The translations under genes and the position numbers were made by a program. DNA of 39,440 bases from an uncultured Oscillospiraceae bacterium (GTDB lineage: Bacteria > Bacillota > Clostridia > Oscillospirales > Oscillospiraceae), in the NCBI GenBank assembly GCA_947628805.1, contig CANRBG010000012.1, forward strand, positions 1 to 39,440, given 5' to 3'. The notes under the pieces were generated by a model, which worked only from the letters and a program-made list of their open reading frames with translations, was not told the DNA's origin and did not search any database. Shown here one piece after another: positions 1-8,561 of the stretch (its first letter is position 1; each line of letters opens with the position of its first letter).

Positions 1-126
1 TTGGTCTCGTCAACTCAACCTTAACACAGGCTATCCCTATTCGCTATCTTTTTCTTCTCCTGTCACTCATCATTGTATATCCTACATGAGTGGGAAGTTC
101 CCGGCCGGCCGGTACGGCGTTTGGGC

Positions 127-155
127 TTGACAAGGGGTCGATGCGTCTATAAAAT
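127..155 (+). promoter_or_regulatory. Promoter of proS
   Basis: A perfect -35 hexamer TTGACA (127-132) and a -10 hexamer TAAAAT (150-155) are separated by 17 bp. Transcription would start near 162, leaving a leader of about 30 nt before the ATG at 192. That is too short for a T-box, so proS shows no visible tRNA-dependent attenuation. Bases 1-126 hold no gene or structure that I can recognise. Confidence 0.8.
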
Positions 156-191
156 AGATAAGCTAGTTTTTATACGAGAGAGGTCACGGTC

Positions 192-1622
192 ATGGCAAAA
201 AATAACCAGGTGACGCAGATCACCTCCATGGATCAGGACTTCGCCCAGTGGTACACCGACGTGTGCACCAAGGCGGAGCTGGTGGATTATTCCGGCGTGA
301 AGGGCCTTTTTATCCTGCGGCCTTACGGCTACGCCATTTGGGAGAATATCATGGGCTTCCTGGATAAAAAATTCAAGGAGACCGGCCACCAAAACGTGTC
401 CATGCCCATGCTGATCCCCGAGAGCCTGCTGCAGCGGGAAAAGGACCACGTGGAGGGCTTCGCCCCCGAGTGCGCCTGGGTCACCATGGGCGGAAGCGAG
501 CAGCTGCCCGAGCGGCTGTGCGTCCGGCCCACCAGCGAGACGCTTTTTTGCGACCACTGGAAGAATGTGCTCCACTCCTGGCGCGATCTGCCCATGCTCT
601 ATAACCAGTGGTGCAGCGTCATGCGCTGGGAAAAGACCACCCGGCCCTTCCTGCGGGGCCGCGAGTTCCTCTGGCAAGAGGGCCACACCCTCCACGCCAC
701 CGAGGCCGAGGCCCGGGAAGAGACATTGCGGATGCTGGAGATCTACGCCGACTGCTGCGAAAATTACCTGGCCATGCCTGTGATCCGGGGCAACAAGACC
801 GAAAAGGAAAAGTTCGCCGGGGCGGTCAACACCTATACAATCGAGTGCATGATGCACGACCACAAGGCCCTCCAATCCGGCACCAGCCACTACTTCGGAG
901 ACGGCTTTGCCCGGGCCTTTGACATCACGTTCCAGGACAAGAACAATCAGGCCTCCTACCCCCACCAGACCAGCTGGGGTCTGTCCACCCGGACCATCGG
1001 CGGGCTCATCATGACCCACGGCGATGACCGGGGACTGGTGCTGCCCCCCCGGGTGGCACCCATCCAGGTGATCGTGCTGCCTATCGCCGCCCATAAGCCC
1101 GGCGTCACCGAGGCCGCCGAGAAGATCGTGGACCGGCTCAAAGCCGCCGGCATCCGGGCCAAGGGCGATTTCTCCGACAACAGCCCCGGCTGGAAGTACT
1201 CCGAGTACGAGATGAAGGGCGTGCCCCTGCGCTTGGAGGTGGGTCCCCGGGATCTGGAAAATGACCAGGCCGTGGCCGTCCGGCGGGATACCCTGGAAAA
1301 GGTGTTCCTGCCCCTGGCGGAGCTGGAGAGCTCCGTCCCCGCCCTGTTGGAGACCGTACAGCAGGCCCTGTTCGACAGGGCCAAGGCCAACTTGGACAGC
1401 CATATCTGGCCCGCCTCTACCGTGGAGGAGGTCAAGGCCAAGGCCATGGACGGCTTCGTCAAGACCATGTGGTGCGGCGATACCGCCTGCGAGGAGAAGA
1501 TGAAGGAGCTGGCCGGGGTGTCCAGCCGGTGCATCCCCTTTGATCAGGAAGATCTGGGAGATGTGTGCCCCTGCTGCGGGCGGCCCGCCAAGAAGATGGT
1601 CATCTGGGGCGTGGCGTACTGA
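192..1622 (+). CDS. proS: Prolyl-tRNA synthetase, archaeal/eukaryal-type
   Basis: This cytoplasmic class II synthetase charges tRNA-Pro with proline. At 476 residues it is the short form without the INS editing domain of the long bacterial type. Visible motifs are the TSE loop (RPTSE, about 112-116), motif 2 (RWEKTTRPFLRGREF, about 145-159) and motif 3 (GLSTRTIGGLIMTHGDDRGL, about 263-282). The C-terminal domain carries a Cys set (C428, C433, C447, C459, C461, C462) typical of the zinc-binding tail, and the chain ends in Tyr as in this subtype. The ATG at 192 follows a GAGAGG ribosome site. It is a single gene with its own promoter; the next gene downstream belongs to a phage cassette behind a terminator. 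Confidence 0.97.
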   Translation: MAKNNQVTQITSMDQDFAQWYTDVCTKAELVDYSGVKGLFILRPYGYAIWENIMGFLDKKFKETGHQNVSMPMLIPESLLQREKDHVEGFAPECAWVTMGGSEQLPERLCVRPTSETLFCDHWKNVLHSWRDLPMLYNQWCSVMRWEKTTRPFLRGREFLWQEGHTLHATEAEAREETLRMLEIYADCCENYLAMPVIRGNKTEKEKFAGAVNTYTIECMMHDHKALQSGTSHYFGDGFARAFDITFQDKNNQASYPHQTSWGLSTRTIGGLIMTHGDDRGLVLPPRVAPIQVIVLPIAAHKPGVTEAAEKIVDRLKAAGIRAKGDFSDNSPGWKYSEYEMKGVPLRLEVGPRDLENDQAVAVRRDTLEKVFLPLAELESSVPALLETVQQALFDRAKANLDSHIWPASTVEEVKAKAMDGFVKTMWCGDTACEEKMKELAGVSSRCIPFDQEDLGDVCPCCGRPAKKMVIWGVAY

Positions 1623-1713
1623 GCCATTTTAGATAATTCCGAAAATGATACAAAATGGAGACGATTTTTACCGTTTTCGGTGATAGAATAGGCACAACGA
1701 AAAAAGGAACGAG

Positions 1714-1744
1714 CCCTGGCGGGAGACCGCCAGGGTCCTTTTTT
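1714..1744 (+). terminator. Intrinsic terminator between proS and the phage cassette
   Basis: A perfect 9-bp stem (CCCTGGCGG, 1714-1722, with CCGCCAGGG, 1727-1735) closes a GAGA loop and is followed by TCCTTTTTT. It lies only 27 nt before the terS start, so transcription from proS should be blocked before the late genes. I saw no convincing sigma-A promoter between it and terS. Confidence 0.85.
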
Positions 1745-1770
1745 GCCGTGACGGAGGGGGTGAGCGCAGT

Positions 1771-2115
1771 TTGGACAGAGCGGAAAGGTGGCTGGAGGAC
1801 GAGGGGCTGACGCTGCTGGAGGGCTGGGCCAGGGACGGGCTCACCCGGGAGAAGATCGCCGGGCAGATGGGCATCGGGCTCAGCACCTTTTATAAATGGC
1901 AGAAAAAGTACCCCCAGATCGCCCAGGCCCTGAAAAAGGGCCGGGAGCTGGTGGACTATCAGGTGGAGCAGGCCCTGCTGGACAAGGCTTTGGGCGGGGA
2001 CCTGCGGGCCCAGATGTACTGGCTCAACAACCGGCGCAGCGACAAGTGGCAGGAGCACCCCAAGGAAAAGCCGGACGGCAGCGATGAAGGAGTTACGGTG
2101 ATCGTGGATGTCTGA
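1771..2115 (+). CDS. Phage terminase small subunit
   Basis: The 114-residue product would recognise the packaging site and recruit the large terminase. An N-terminal helix-turn-helix of the invertase/resolvase kind is visible (LTREKIAGQMGIGLSTFYKW, about residues 30-49), followed by a charged helical segment for oligomerisation. The start is TTG at 1771, behind GGAGGGGG at 1753-1760. The 3' end overlaps the large subunit by 8 nt, implying translational coupling. The assignment rests on the HTH architecture, the length and the position directly before the large terminase. Confidence 0.85.
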   Translation: MDRAERWLEDEGLTLLEGWARDGLTREKIAGQMGIGLSTFYKWQKKYPQIAQALKKGRELVDYQVEQALLDKALGGDLRAQMYWLNNRRSDKWQEHPKEKPDGSDEGVTVIVDV

Positions 2116-3346
2116 GGTGCGGCTGTCGGAGCTGCTGGGGCCGGCGTTCCGTGATTTGGCGGGGGACGTGTTCCGCCACGGTCATACCCATTACGACATA
2201 GCCGGGGGGCGGGGGTCGCTGAAGTCTTCCGCTGTCAGCCTGATGGTCCCGGCGCTGCTGCTGCAAAACCCCGACGCCCACGCGCTGGTCCTGCGCAAGG
2301 TGGGCAATACCCTGCGGGACAGCGTGTTCGCCCAGTACCGGTGGGCGCTGGACATGCTGGGGATGGGGAGCATGTGGGAGGAGCGGACGGCGCCCATGGA
2401 GCTCATATTCCGACCCACCGGACAGCGCATCCTGTTTCGGGGCGCGGACGACCCTATGAAGCTCAAATCCATCAAGACCCCGTTCGGCTATATCGCTGTG
2501 ACCCATTTCGAGGAAAAAGATCAGTTCGCCGGCCGGGATGAAATACGCTCCATCCTCCAGTCCACCATGCGGGGCGGGGAACGGTTCTGGAATTTCGAGA
2601 GCTATAACCCGCCGGTCAGCCGGGATCACTGGGCCAACCAAGACGCCGCCCGGGACCGGCCGGACCGGCTGTGCCACAAGAGCACATACCTTGACGCGCC
2701 GCGCCCCTGGCTGGGCGAGGCGTTTTTCGTGGAGGCGGAGCGGCTCAAAGCCGCCGATCCCAGGGCCTATGAGCACGAGTATCTGGGCGTGCCCACCGGC
2801 ACGGGTGGGAACGTGTTCCAGCGGGTGGAGGTGCGGACCATCACCGACGGGGAGGTCCGACGGATGGACCGTATTTTCCAGGGGGTGGACTGGGGCTGGT
2901 ACCCGGATAAGTTCGCCTTCCTGCGGACCGGGTACGAGCCGGCTCAGGAGCGGATATACCTGCTGGATGAATATTATGTTAACCAAACGAGCAACCGGGA
3001 CACGGCCTGGTGGGCGCTGGAACGGGGCTATGGGGATTATCCCATCGTGTGCGACAGCGCCGAGCCCAAGAGCGTGGCCGACTGGCGGGAGATGGGGCTG
3101 CCGGCCCGGGGCGCGGTGAAAGGGCCCGGCAGCGTGGAGTACGGCTTTAAGTGGCTCCAGTCGAGGACCATCGTCATCGACCCGACCCGGACGCCGGGGG
3201 CCTGGCGGGAGATCACGGGATATGAGTATGAGCGCGACGGTCAGGGCCGGGTGGTGAGCGGGTACCCGGATCGGGACGACCACGCCATCAGCGCCCTGCG
3301 CTACGCCTACGAGGCGATGTTTTTGCGCAGAGGTTCCAAAGCATGA
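2108..3346 (+). CDS. Phage terminase large subunit, PBSX/Terminase_3 type
   Basis: This is the ATP-driven motor and nuclease that packages phage DNA into the prohead. The N-terminal ATPase shows a Walker A variant GGRGSLKSS (33-41) and a Walker B/coupling region FEEKDQF (134-140). The C-terminal RNase H-like nuclease shows acidic positions in GVDWGWYPDKF (D261), IVCDSAEP (D316) and YPDRDDH (388-391). At 412 residues it is full length for the family. It overlaps terS by 8 nt and the next frame by 4 nt, so the packaging genes form one translational unit with the portal gene. Confidence 0.95.
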   Translation: MSEVRLSELLGPAFRDLAGDVFRHGHTHYDIAGGRGSLKSSAVSLMVPALLLQNPDAHALVLRKVGNTLRDSVFAQYRWALDMLGMGSMWEERTAPMELIFRPTGQRILFRGADDPMKLKSIKTPFGYIAVTHFEEKDQFAGRDEIRSILQSTMRGGERFWNFESYNPPVSRDHWANQDAARDRPDRLCHKSTYLDAPRPWLGEAFFVEAERLKAADPRAYEHEYLGVPTGTGGNVFQRVEVRTITDGEVRRMDRIFQGVDWGWYPDKFAFLRTGYEPAQERIYLLDEYYVNQTSNRDTAWWALERGYGDYPIVCDSAEPKSVADWREMGLPARGAVKGPGSVEYGFKWLQSRTIVIDPTRTPGAWREITGYEYERDGQGRVVSGYPDRDDHAISALRYAYEAMFLRRGSKA

Positions 3347-3366
3347 TGAAAAGGAGAGAACAGACT

Positions 3367-4701
3367 ATGTTGCTGGCAGACAGAGCGCGGGAGCAGTTCG
3401 GCGTGGAGCGGGCACCCGCCTGGGAGACGGAGAGACTGCTGCGCCGGTGCGCGCAGATCTACCGGGGCCGGCCCGACTGGCTGGACCCGGACCCGGACAA
3501 TACCATTCGGACGGTCGATTTCGCGAAGAGCGTTTGCTCGGAGACGGCCAGGCTCGCCACCCTGGCCGTGGGCGTGGCCATAAGCGGATCGCCCCGGGCG
3601 GTGTGGCTTCAGGAACAGATCGACAGAGCCTATTATTCCCTGCGCCACTGGGTGGAGTACGGCTGCGCCTTTGGCACTGTTATACTCAAGCCCAACGGGG
3701 AGGGGATCGACCTGGTGACGCCGGACCGGTTTTTGATCACCGACTGGGCCGACGGTACGGTCCGGGGCGCGGTGTTCCAGAGCGGCCGGTACGATCCGGA
3801 GCGGGGTAAGTATTATACCCGCCTGGAATATCACCGTTTTTTGGCCGACGGAAGGTACGCCATATCCAACCGGTGCTATGCGGGCAGGACGGCCCAGGAC
3901 CGGGGCAAGGCCGTCCCCATCGAGGCCACGCCCTGGGCGGGGCTGGCCGGGGACGTGATCGCCGAGAACGTGGACCGGCCCCTGTTCGGGGTGCTGCGTA
4001 CGCCCCAGGCTAACCATCTGGAGCCGGACTCGCCTATGGGCATGCCCATCTTTGCCGGGGCGCTGGAGGAGCTGCGGGACCTGGACGTGGCCTACAGCCG
4101 CAACGCGGCGGAGATCTATGACAGCCGCCGTCTGGCCCTGCTGGACGACCGGCTCACCGAGCAGGCCGGCGCGCCTGTGGCCGCCGGCAGGCGGCTGAAG
4201 CTGCCCCGGTTCATCAAAAAGGCCTTCGGCTCCGGCCCGTCGGAGTATTACCAGGAGATCGACCCGGCCCTCCATACCGAGGTCCGGCTGGCGGGCATCA
4301 ACGCCCTGCTGGGCCAGATCGGGTTCAAGTGCGGTTTTTCCAACGGCTACTTCGTCTTTAACCAGCGCAGCGGCATGATGACCGCTACCCAGGTGGAGGC
4401 CGACGACCGGCGGACCGTGCAGCTTATCAAGGATGTGCGGGACAAGCTGGAGACCGCTCTGGACGGGCTCATATACGCCCTGGACCGGTTCGCGGATGCC
4501 TACGAGCTGGCTCCGGCGGGGGCGTATCAGGTCACCTATGACTTTGGAGACATCACCTATAACCGGGAGGAGGACCGGGCCCGGTGGTACGGCTACGTGG
4601 CCGACGGGCGGGTCCCGTTCCGGTATTACCTGACCAGATTCGAGGGCTTCTCCGATCAGGGGGCCGAGGCTCTGGAAAAGGCCGCGACGGATAAACAGTG
4701 A
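3367..4701 (+). CDS. Phage portal protein, SPP1 gp6-like
   Basis: The portal forms the dodecameric DNA channel at the head vertex. The product resembles the SPP1 gp6-like portal group of Firmicute phages, with the typical N-terminal region rich in Tyr/Arg helices and a long C-terminal helical part. I place the start at ATG 3367 because AAGGAG lies 10 nt upstream (444 residues). An upstream in-frame ATG at 3343 overlaps the terminase stop as ATGA and would add 8 residues. A Mu F/SPP1 gp7-type minor head gene, often found next, is absent. The 135 nt to the scaffold gene hold no ORF that I can support. Confidence 0.88.
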   Translation: MLLADRAREQFGVERAPAWETERLLRRCAQIYRGRPDWLDPDPDNTIRTVDFAKSVCSETARLATLAVGVAISGSPRAVWLQEQIDRAYYSLRHWVEYGCAFGTVILKPNGEGIDLVTPDRFLITDWADGTVRGAVFQSGRYDPERGKYYTRLEYHRFLADGRYAISNRCYAGRTAQDRGKAVPIEATPWAGLAGDVIAENVDRPLFGVLRTPQANHLEPDSPMGMPIFAGALEELRDLDVAYSRNAAEIYDSRRLALLDDRLTEQAGAPVAAGRRLKLPRFIKKAFGSGPSEYYQEIDPALHTEVRLAGINALLGQIGFKCGFSNGYFVFNQRSGMMTATQVEADDRRTVQLIKDVRDKLETALDGLIYALDRFADAYELAPAGAYQVTYDFGDITYNREEDRARWYGYVADGRVPFRYYLTRFEGFSDQGAEALEKAATDKQ

Positions 4702-4836
4702 CGTCGGCGGTCAACGGATTTGTTATATCGCCGGCTGCCGGGCGAAACGGGCAGACCCGCGTCGGGGGGCCGCACCCTCCGGGAGCCGGAATGGATGCGG
4801 ACCGGCAAACAGCGTGAGCGGGAGAAAGGAACATAT

Positions 4837-5214
4837 ATGAAACGCGAATTTCTGGAGAGTCTGGACCTGGGAGGCGGCGCGAAGCTGCCCAGGGAGGCGG
4901 TGGAGGCCATCATGGCCGAGCACGGCAAGGCAAAACAGGCGTTGGAGGGACAGATCGGCACGCTTGCCCGCGAGAGGGATGAATGGAAAGGCCGGGCCGA
5001 AAACGCCGAGAGCATCACCAGCAGACTGCCGGAGGGGTTCGACCCGGACGAGTACGCCGCCCGGCAGGCCGCCGGACAGGCGCGTTTCACCGTCAGCATG
5101 GCCGGCGGGGGCGACGGCCGGATGAGCCGGGACGAGATCATGGCTATCCGGGACCGGGGCCTCCGCCGGGCCGCTATCGCGCAAAATCTGGATCTGTTTG
5201 AAAAGGAGAGTTGA
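4837..5214 (+). CDS. Phage scaffolding protein, GP20-like
   Basis: This 125-residue acidic, helical protein sits between portal and capsid, where siphophages encode the internal scaffold. The N-terminus MKREFLESLDLGG and the following heptad-like helix (about residues 20-60) match the style of GP20-family scaffolds. It is shorter than the usual 170-200 residues. The start ATG 4837 is supported by GAGAAAGGA at 4822-4830; the open frame extends upstream without ribosome-site support. The stop is followed almost at once by the capsid start. Confidence 0.8.
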   Translation: MKREFLESLDLGGGAKLPREAVEAIMAEHGKAKQALEGQIGTLARERDEWKGRAENAESITSRLPEGFDPDEYAARQAAGQARFTVSMAGGGDGRMSRDEIMAIRDRGLRRAAIAQNLDLFEKES

Positions 5215-5216
5215 TC

Positions 5217-6080
5217 ATGGCAGACGAAAACATCATCGTGACGGAAGATCTGGCCCGGGTACGGGAGATCGAGTTCGTGAGCGCCTTTGCCGGCTCCATC
5301 ACCAAGCTCATGGAGGCCATCGGCGTCACCCGGAAAGTCCCCAAACAGGCCGGCACGGTCCTGAAAGCCTATAAGGCCACCGGCACCCTGGCCAGCGGCG
5401 ACGTGGCCGAGGGCGAGACCATCCCCCTGAGCCAGTACCGGACCGAGGCCGTGGCTTTCACGGAGATCACCCTGAAGAAGTGGCGCAAGGCCGCCTCCGC
5501 CGAGGCCATCATCGACCGGGGCTATGACCAGGCGGTGGATATGGTCACCGACGAGATGCTCAAGGATGTGCAGAAGAGCGTCCGCAAGGACTTTTTCGAC
5601 TTTCTGGCCACCGGCACCGGTACGGCCAAGGGCGATACCTTCCAGGCTGCCCTGGCCCAGGCTTGGGGCCAGCTGCAGGTGCTGTTCGACGACGACGGCG
5701 TGGCATGCGTGTACTTCATGAATCCCCTGGATGTGGCCGATTACCTGGCCAGCGCCCCCATCACCATCCAGACCGCCTTCGGTCTGAGCTATGTGGACAA
5801 CTTCATGGGTCTGGGCACCGTGATCCTCAACGGCTCCGTGCCCAAGGGGAAGATCTACGCCACCGCCAAGGACAACCTGGTCCTGTACTACATCCCCGTG
5901 GGCGGCGGCGATCTGAACGAGGCCTTTGACTTCACCAGCGACGACACCGGCTACATCGGCATCCACGAGCAGGCCGATTACGCCAACATGACCGCCACTG
6001 ACACGGTGGTGTGCGGCATGCAGATGCTGGCGGAGAAGCTGGACGGCGTGGTAGTGGCCACCATCGGCGCGGGCGCGTGA
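5217..6080 (+). CDS. Major capsid protein, HK97 fold
   Basis: The 287-residue protein would form the icosahedral shell. The region with ASGDVAEGETIPLSQYR (about residues 58-74) corresponds to the E-loop/P-domain transition seen in many HK97-fold capsids of Firmicute phages, and the C-terminal half has the beta-rich A-domain pattern. No separate prohead protease gene or long N-terminal delta domain is present, so assembly probably relies on the scaffold upstream. ATG 5217 follows AAGGAG at 5203-5208. The stop TGA overlaps the next ATG by one base. Confidence 0.9.
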   Translation: MADENIIVTEDLARVREIEFVSAFAGSITKLMEAIGVTRKVPKQAGTVLKAYKATGTLASGDVAEGETIPLSQYRTEAVAFTEITLKKWRKAASAEAIIDRGYDQAVDMVTDEMLKDVQKSVRKDFFDFLATGTGTAKGDTFQAALAQAWGQLQVLFDDDGVACVYFMNPLDVADYLASAPITIQTAFGLSYVDNFMGLGTVILNGSVPKGKIYATAKDNLVLYYIPVGGGDLNEAFDFTSDDTGYIGIHEQADYANMTATDTVVCGMQMLAEKLDGVVVATIGAGA

Positions 6081-6538
6081 TGGACTACGCGGACTACGCC
6101 GCCCTGTACCCGGATGGACCGGGCGAGGGCGAATTCAAGCGGCTGGACTGGCAGGCCGGGCGGATCATGGACCGGGCCACCACCGGCGTGGACGGGGTGC
6201 GCAAGCTGGCCGTGGCGCCGCCCACGGACCCCTACGCCGCCCAAGCTGTGCTCCGCTGCGAGGCCGCGCTGGTGCGGCTGCTGTGGCGGGAAGAGCAGCG
6301 GGCGGGCTGCCTTGCGCGGCCCGACGGCACGGTGGCGTCCAAGGTGGTCACGGCGGTCACCGCCGGCAGCGAGAGCGTCAGCTTCGCCCAGCCCCAGCAG
6401 ACCGAAGACAGTCCGGCGGCCCGGGAGGCCCTGTACGGCGAAACGGTGCGGGAGCATCTGTCCGGCGTAGCCGACGCCAACGGCGTGAGCCTGCTGTATA
6501 TGGGCAGATACCCGGCAGTGGTGAAAGGGCAGGTGTGA
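6080..6538 (+). CDS. Head-tail connector (adaptor) protein
   Basis: The 152-residue product begins MDYADYAALYPDG, a pattern common in gp15/gp6-like adaptors that dock under the portal. It is mainly helical, with Ala- and Arg-rich segments. The start overlaps the capsid stop in TGATG. The assignment rests mostly on position (first gene after the capsid), size and N-terminal style; residue-level evidence is limited. Confidence 0.72.
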   Translation: MDYADYAALYPDGPGEGEFKRLDWQAGRIMDRATTGVDGVRKLAVAPPTDPYAAQAVLRCEAALVRLLWREEQRAGCLARPDGTVASKVVTAVTAGSESVSFAQPQQTEDSPAAREALYGETVREHLSGVADANGVSLLYMGRYPAVVKGQV

Positions 6539-6539
6539 C

Positions 6540-6983
6540 ATGTACGACGACACGGTGACCGTCTTTAACCGGAAGATCACGGAGACCGGCCCGATCTGGT
6601 ATCCCACCGTCATCGAGGGTGTGCAGTTCAGCTGGGACGCGGCGCCGGCTCCCGCCAGCTACGGCTGGAAACGGGACGACCGGGCCGCAGTCCTGGTCCC
6701 CTATGTGCCCATGGAGGGCGCGCCCCTGGTTGCGGGGAAGTTCTACCTGCCGCCGAAGATGTGGCAGAGGGCCGCTCAGCCGGAGCTGTACGTCACCTTC
6801 GCCGGGGGCGAGGATCATGACTTCTTTATTTTGGGCGAATGGATCGATCCCGAGCCGGCGGAAGACAGCCGGTGGCCCGGCGGGTTTTACGGCCATCTGT
6901 GCCGGACCCGGGACGGGGTGTTCGCCGTGACCGGCGTGCATAAGTACGGCGCGCTGCCCCATTTTGAGATAACGGGAAGGTGA
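6540..6983 (+). CDS. Head closure / stopper-like protein
   Basis: This 147-residue beta-rich protein follows the adaptor with one intervening base. Its sequence (MYDDTVTVFNRK, then repeated short beta segments) resembles the small Firmicute phage proteins at the head-closure position, possibly the DUF6751 group. Its role would be to close the connector after packaging and receive the tail. The function is inferred from gene order; I cannot see catalytic features. Confidence 0.6.
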   Translation: MYDDTVTVFNRKITETGPIWYPTVIEGVQFSWDAAPAPASYGWKRDDRAAVLVPYVPMEGAPLVAGKFYLPPKMWQRAAQPELYVTFAGGEDHDFFILGEWIDPEPAEDSRWPGGFYGHLCRTRDGVFAVTGVHKYGALPHFEITGR

Positions 6984-6989
6984 ACGGCT

Positions 6990-7457
6990 GTGGAGGGACT
7001 TGCCATAAGGTTCAAGGGCTTTACTCTGCGGGAGAAAAATGTGACGGCGTACCTTTCCATGGACCGGCCTTCCCGGCGGGCCTCGCTGGCCTATGAGGGG
7101 CTGCACAGGCAGATCGCGGACGATATGCTGCCCTACATGCCCGGCCGCACCGGAGGATTCCGGCAGAGGACCAGGGCGGCAAACGAGGCCATGATCGGCT
7201 CCGGCAGGCTCTATGCCGGGGTGGGACCCATGGGCGCGTATCTGTACCGGGGAACGGTCATGGTGGACGCGGCCACGGGCCGGGGACCCGCGGTCATCCC
7301 CGGCGTGGGTCCCCGCTTCCGCCGTGGGGCGGAGCTGGTCCCCGGCTCCCGGCCCCTGCATTACAGCGCCGGCGGGCCCGCCTGGTTCGAGACAGCCAAG
7401 GCGCACCATCTGCAAAGCTGGATCGCCCGGGCGCAGGATACGCTGGACGGCAGGTGA
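6990..7457 (+). CDS. Minor capsid / tail-completion protein (HK97 gp10-like position)
   Basis: The 155-residue basic protein starts with GTG at 6990. It contains a segment LYAGVGPMGAYLYRGTVMVD followed by a Gly/Pro/Arg-rich stretch and ends in an amphipathic helix. Such proteins sit at the head-tail joint and are annotated as minor capsid protein in related prophages. The evidence is order, size and the GAYLYRG-type motif; the exact role is inferred. Confidence 0.65.
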   Translation: MEGLAIRFKGFTLREKNVTAYLSMDRPSRRASLAYEGLHRQIADDMLPYMPGRTGGFRQRTRAANEAMIGSGRLYAGVGPMGAYLYRGTVMVDAATGRGPAVIPGVGPRFRRGAELVPGSRPLHYSAGGPAWFETAKAHHLQSWIARAQDTLDGR

Positions 7458-7461
7458 CGAT

Positions 7462-7968
7462 ATGGACGAGAAAGACAAAAAAGAAAAATACGACCCCGAG
7501 GGTGACCGGGCCCTGACGGAGGCCATCGGCGCGCTGGTGAACGGCTTTCCCGGCCTGGAGGAGGGCCAGCGGATCGCCTTCGCCACCCTGCGAGAGACGG
7601 CCGGCATGGCCATGTTCCCCGGCGGGGGCGCGGTGGTGGAGTCAGAGCGCAGAAGCGTCACCGGCCGGGTCCGGCAGGTGTGCCGGTACCCGTTCGCGGT
7701 GCTGTGCCGGCGGACCGGGATCGGCGAGAGCGACCGGATCCGTGTCAAGGAATGGCTGGACGATCTGGGCCGCTGGCTGGGCCGGCAGAGCGTCACGGTG
7801 AACGGCCAGGTCCATCAACTGGAGGCCTATCCGGAGCTGTCCGGGGGGCGAAGGCTGCTGGATGTGTCCATCCAGGCACCGGCCTACCTCTATGAGCGGG
7901 ACGAGCATCAGACCGAAACATGGGCGGCGGAGCTGGCCGCCCGTTATGAAAACATCTTTTATCAATGA
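7462..7968 (+). CDS. Tail terminator / minor capsid-like protein
   Basis: The 168-residue protein starts at ATG 7462, 4 nt after the previous stop. A charged N-terminus (MDEKDKKEKYDPEGD) precedes an alpha/beta domain containing VCRYPFAVLCRRTG and IRVKEWLDDLGRWLG. Its place just before the major tail protein is that of the tail terminator that caps the finished tail. The assignment is from synteny and general fold appearance. Confidence 0.65.
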   Translation: MDEKDKKEKYDPEGDRALTEAIGALVNGFPGLEEGQRIAFATLRETAGMAMFPGGGAVVESERRSVTGRVRQVCRYPFAVLCRRTGIGESDRIRVKEWLDDLGRWLGRQSVTVNGQVHQLEAYPELSGGRRLLDVSIQAPAYLYERDEHQTETWAAELAARYENIFYQ

Positions 7969-7983
7969 TCGGGAGGTAACTTT

Positions 7984-8490
7984 ATGAAACTGGAACGCGA
8001 GGCTCTGGGCCATTATCTGGATACCAAATTCAACAAGAAGGTGTCCCAGTCGGCGGAGGCCGAATTCGAGATCATCGGCGATGACATCGAGGAGATGAGC
8101 GTGGAGCTCAACTCCGATACCGAGCAGATCAAGAACATCCTGGGCCAGACCAAGACCCGGGACAACGGCTACGCCCCCAGCATGGAGGCCGATCCCTTCT
8201 ACGCCGATCCGGACAAGAAGCTCTATCCCAAGCTGCGGGACATCGCCATGAACCGGCTCAAGGGCGACGAGTGCAAGACCCTGATGCTGGAGGTCATCGT
8301 GGAGGATACCAAGGCCGAGACCCATAAGGCCTGGCTGCGAGAGGTCACCGTCAAGCCCCAGAGCTACGGCGGCGGTACCGAGGGCGTCAACATCCCCTTC
8401 ACCGTCAACGAGGACGGCGCCTGCGTGGAGGGCACCGTCACCGCTGAGAGCATGAAGACCGGCAGCCCCGTGTTCACCGCGGCGGCGTGA
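7984..8490 (+). CDS. Major tail protein (tail tube)
   Basis: The 168-residue protein would polymerise into the tail tube. It is acidic and beta-rich, with the repeated polar pattern typical of tube subunits, and it lies two genes before the chaperone pair and tape measure gene, the standard position. A strong ribosome site (GGGAGG) precedes ATG 7984. A stable hairpin without a T-run follows the stop, consistent with high mRNA demand for this subunit. Confidence 0.82.
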   Translation: MKLEREALGHYLDTKFNKKVSQSAEAEFEIIGDDIEEMSVELNSDTEQIKNILGQTKTRDNGYAPSMEADPFYADPDKKLYPKLRDIAMNRLKGDECKTLMLEVIVEDTKAETHKAWLREVTVKPQSYGGGTEGVNIPFTVNEDGACVEGTVTAESMKTGSPVFTAAA

Positions 8491-8503
8491 GGCGTTAAAA
8501 CAG

Positions 8504-8534
8504 CGGGGCCCTGCCCGTAAAAGGCAGGGTCCCG
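8504..8534 (+). other. 12-bp hairpin after the tail tube gene
   Basis: Arms at 8504-8515 and 8523-8534 pair over 12 bp with one G-U, around a CGTAAAA loop. No T-run follows, so it is more likely an mRNA-stabilising or processing hairpin that raises tail-tube message than a full terminator; partial termination is possible. Confidence 0.6.
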
Positions 8535-8561
8535 CGATCTATATTTCAGGAGGCAGAAGAC

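Noticed and set aside
1-191. T-box riboswitch before proS
   Set aside because: The predicted start site leaves a leader of only about 30 nt, and no T-box sequence or specifier stem was seen.
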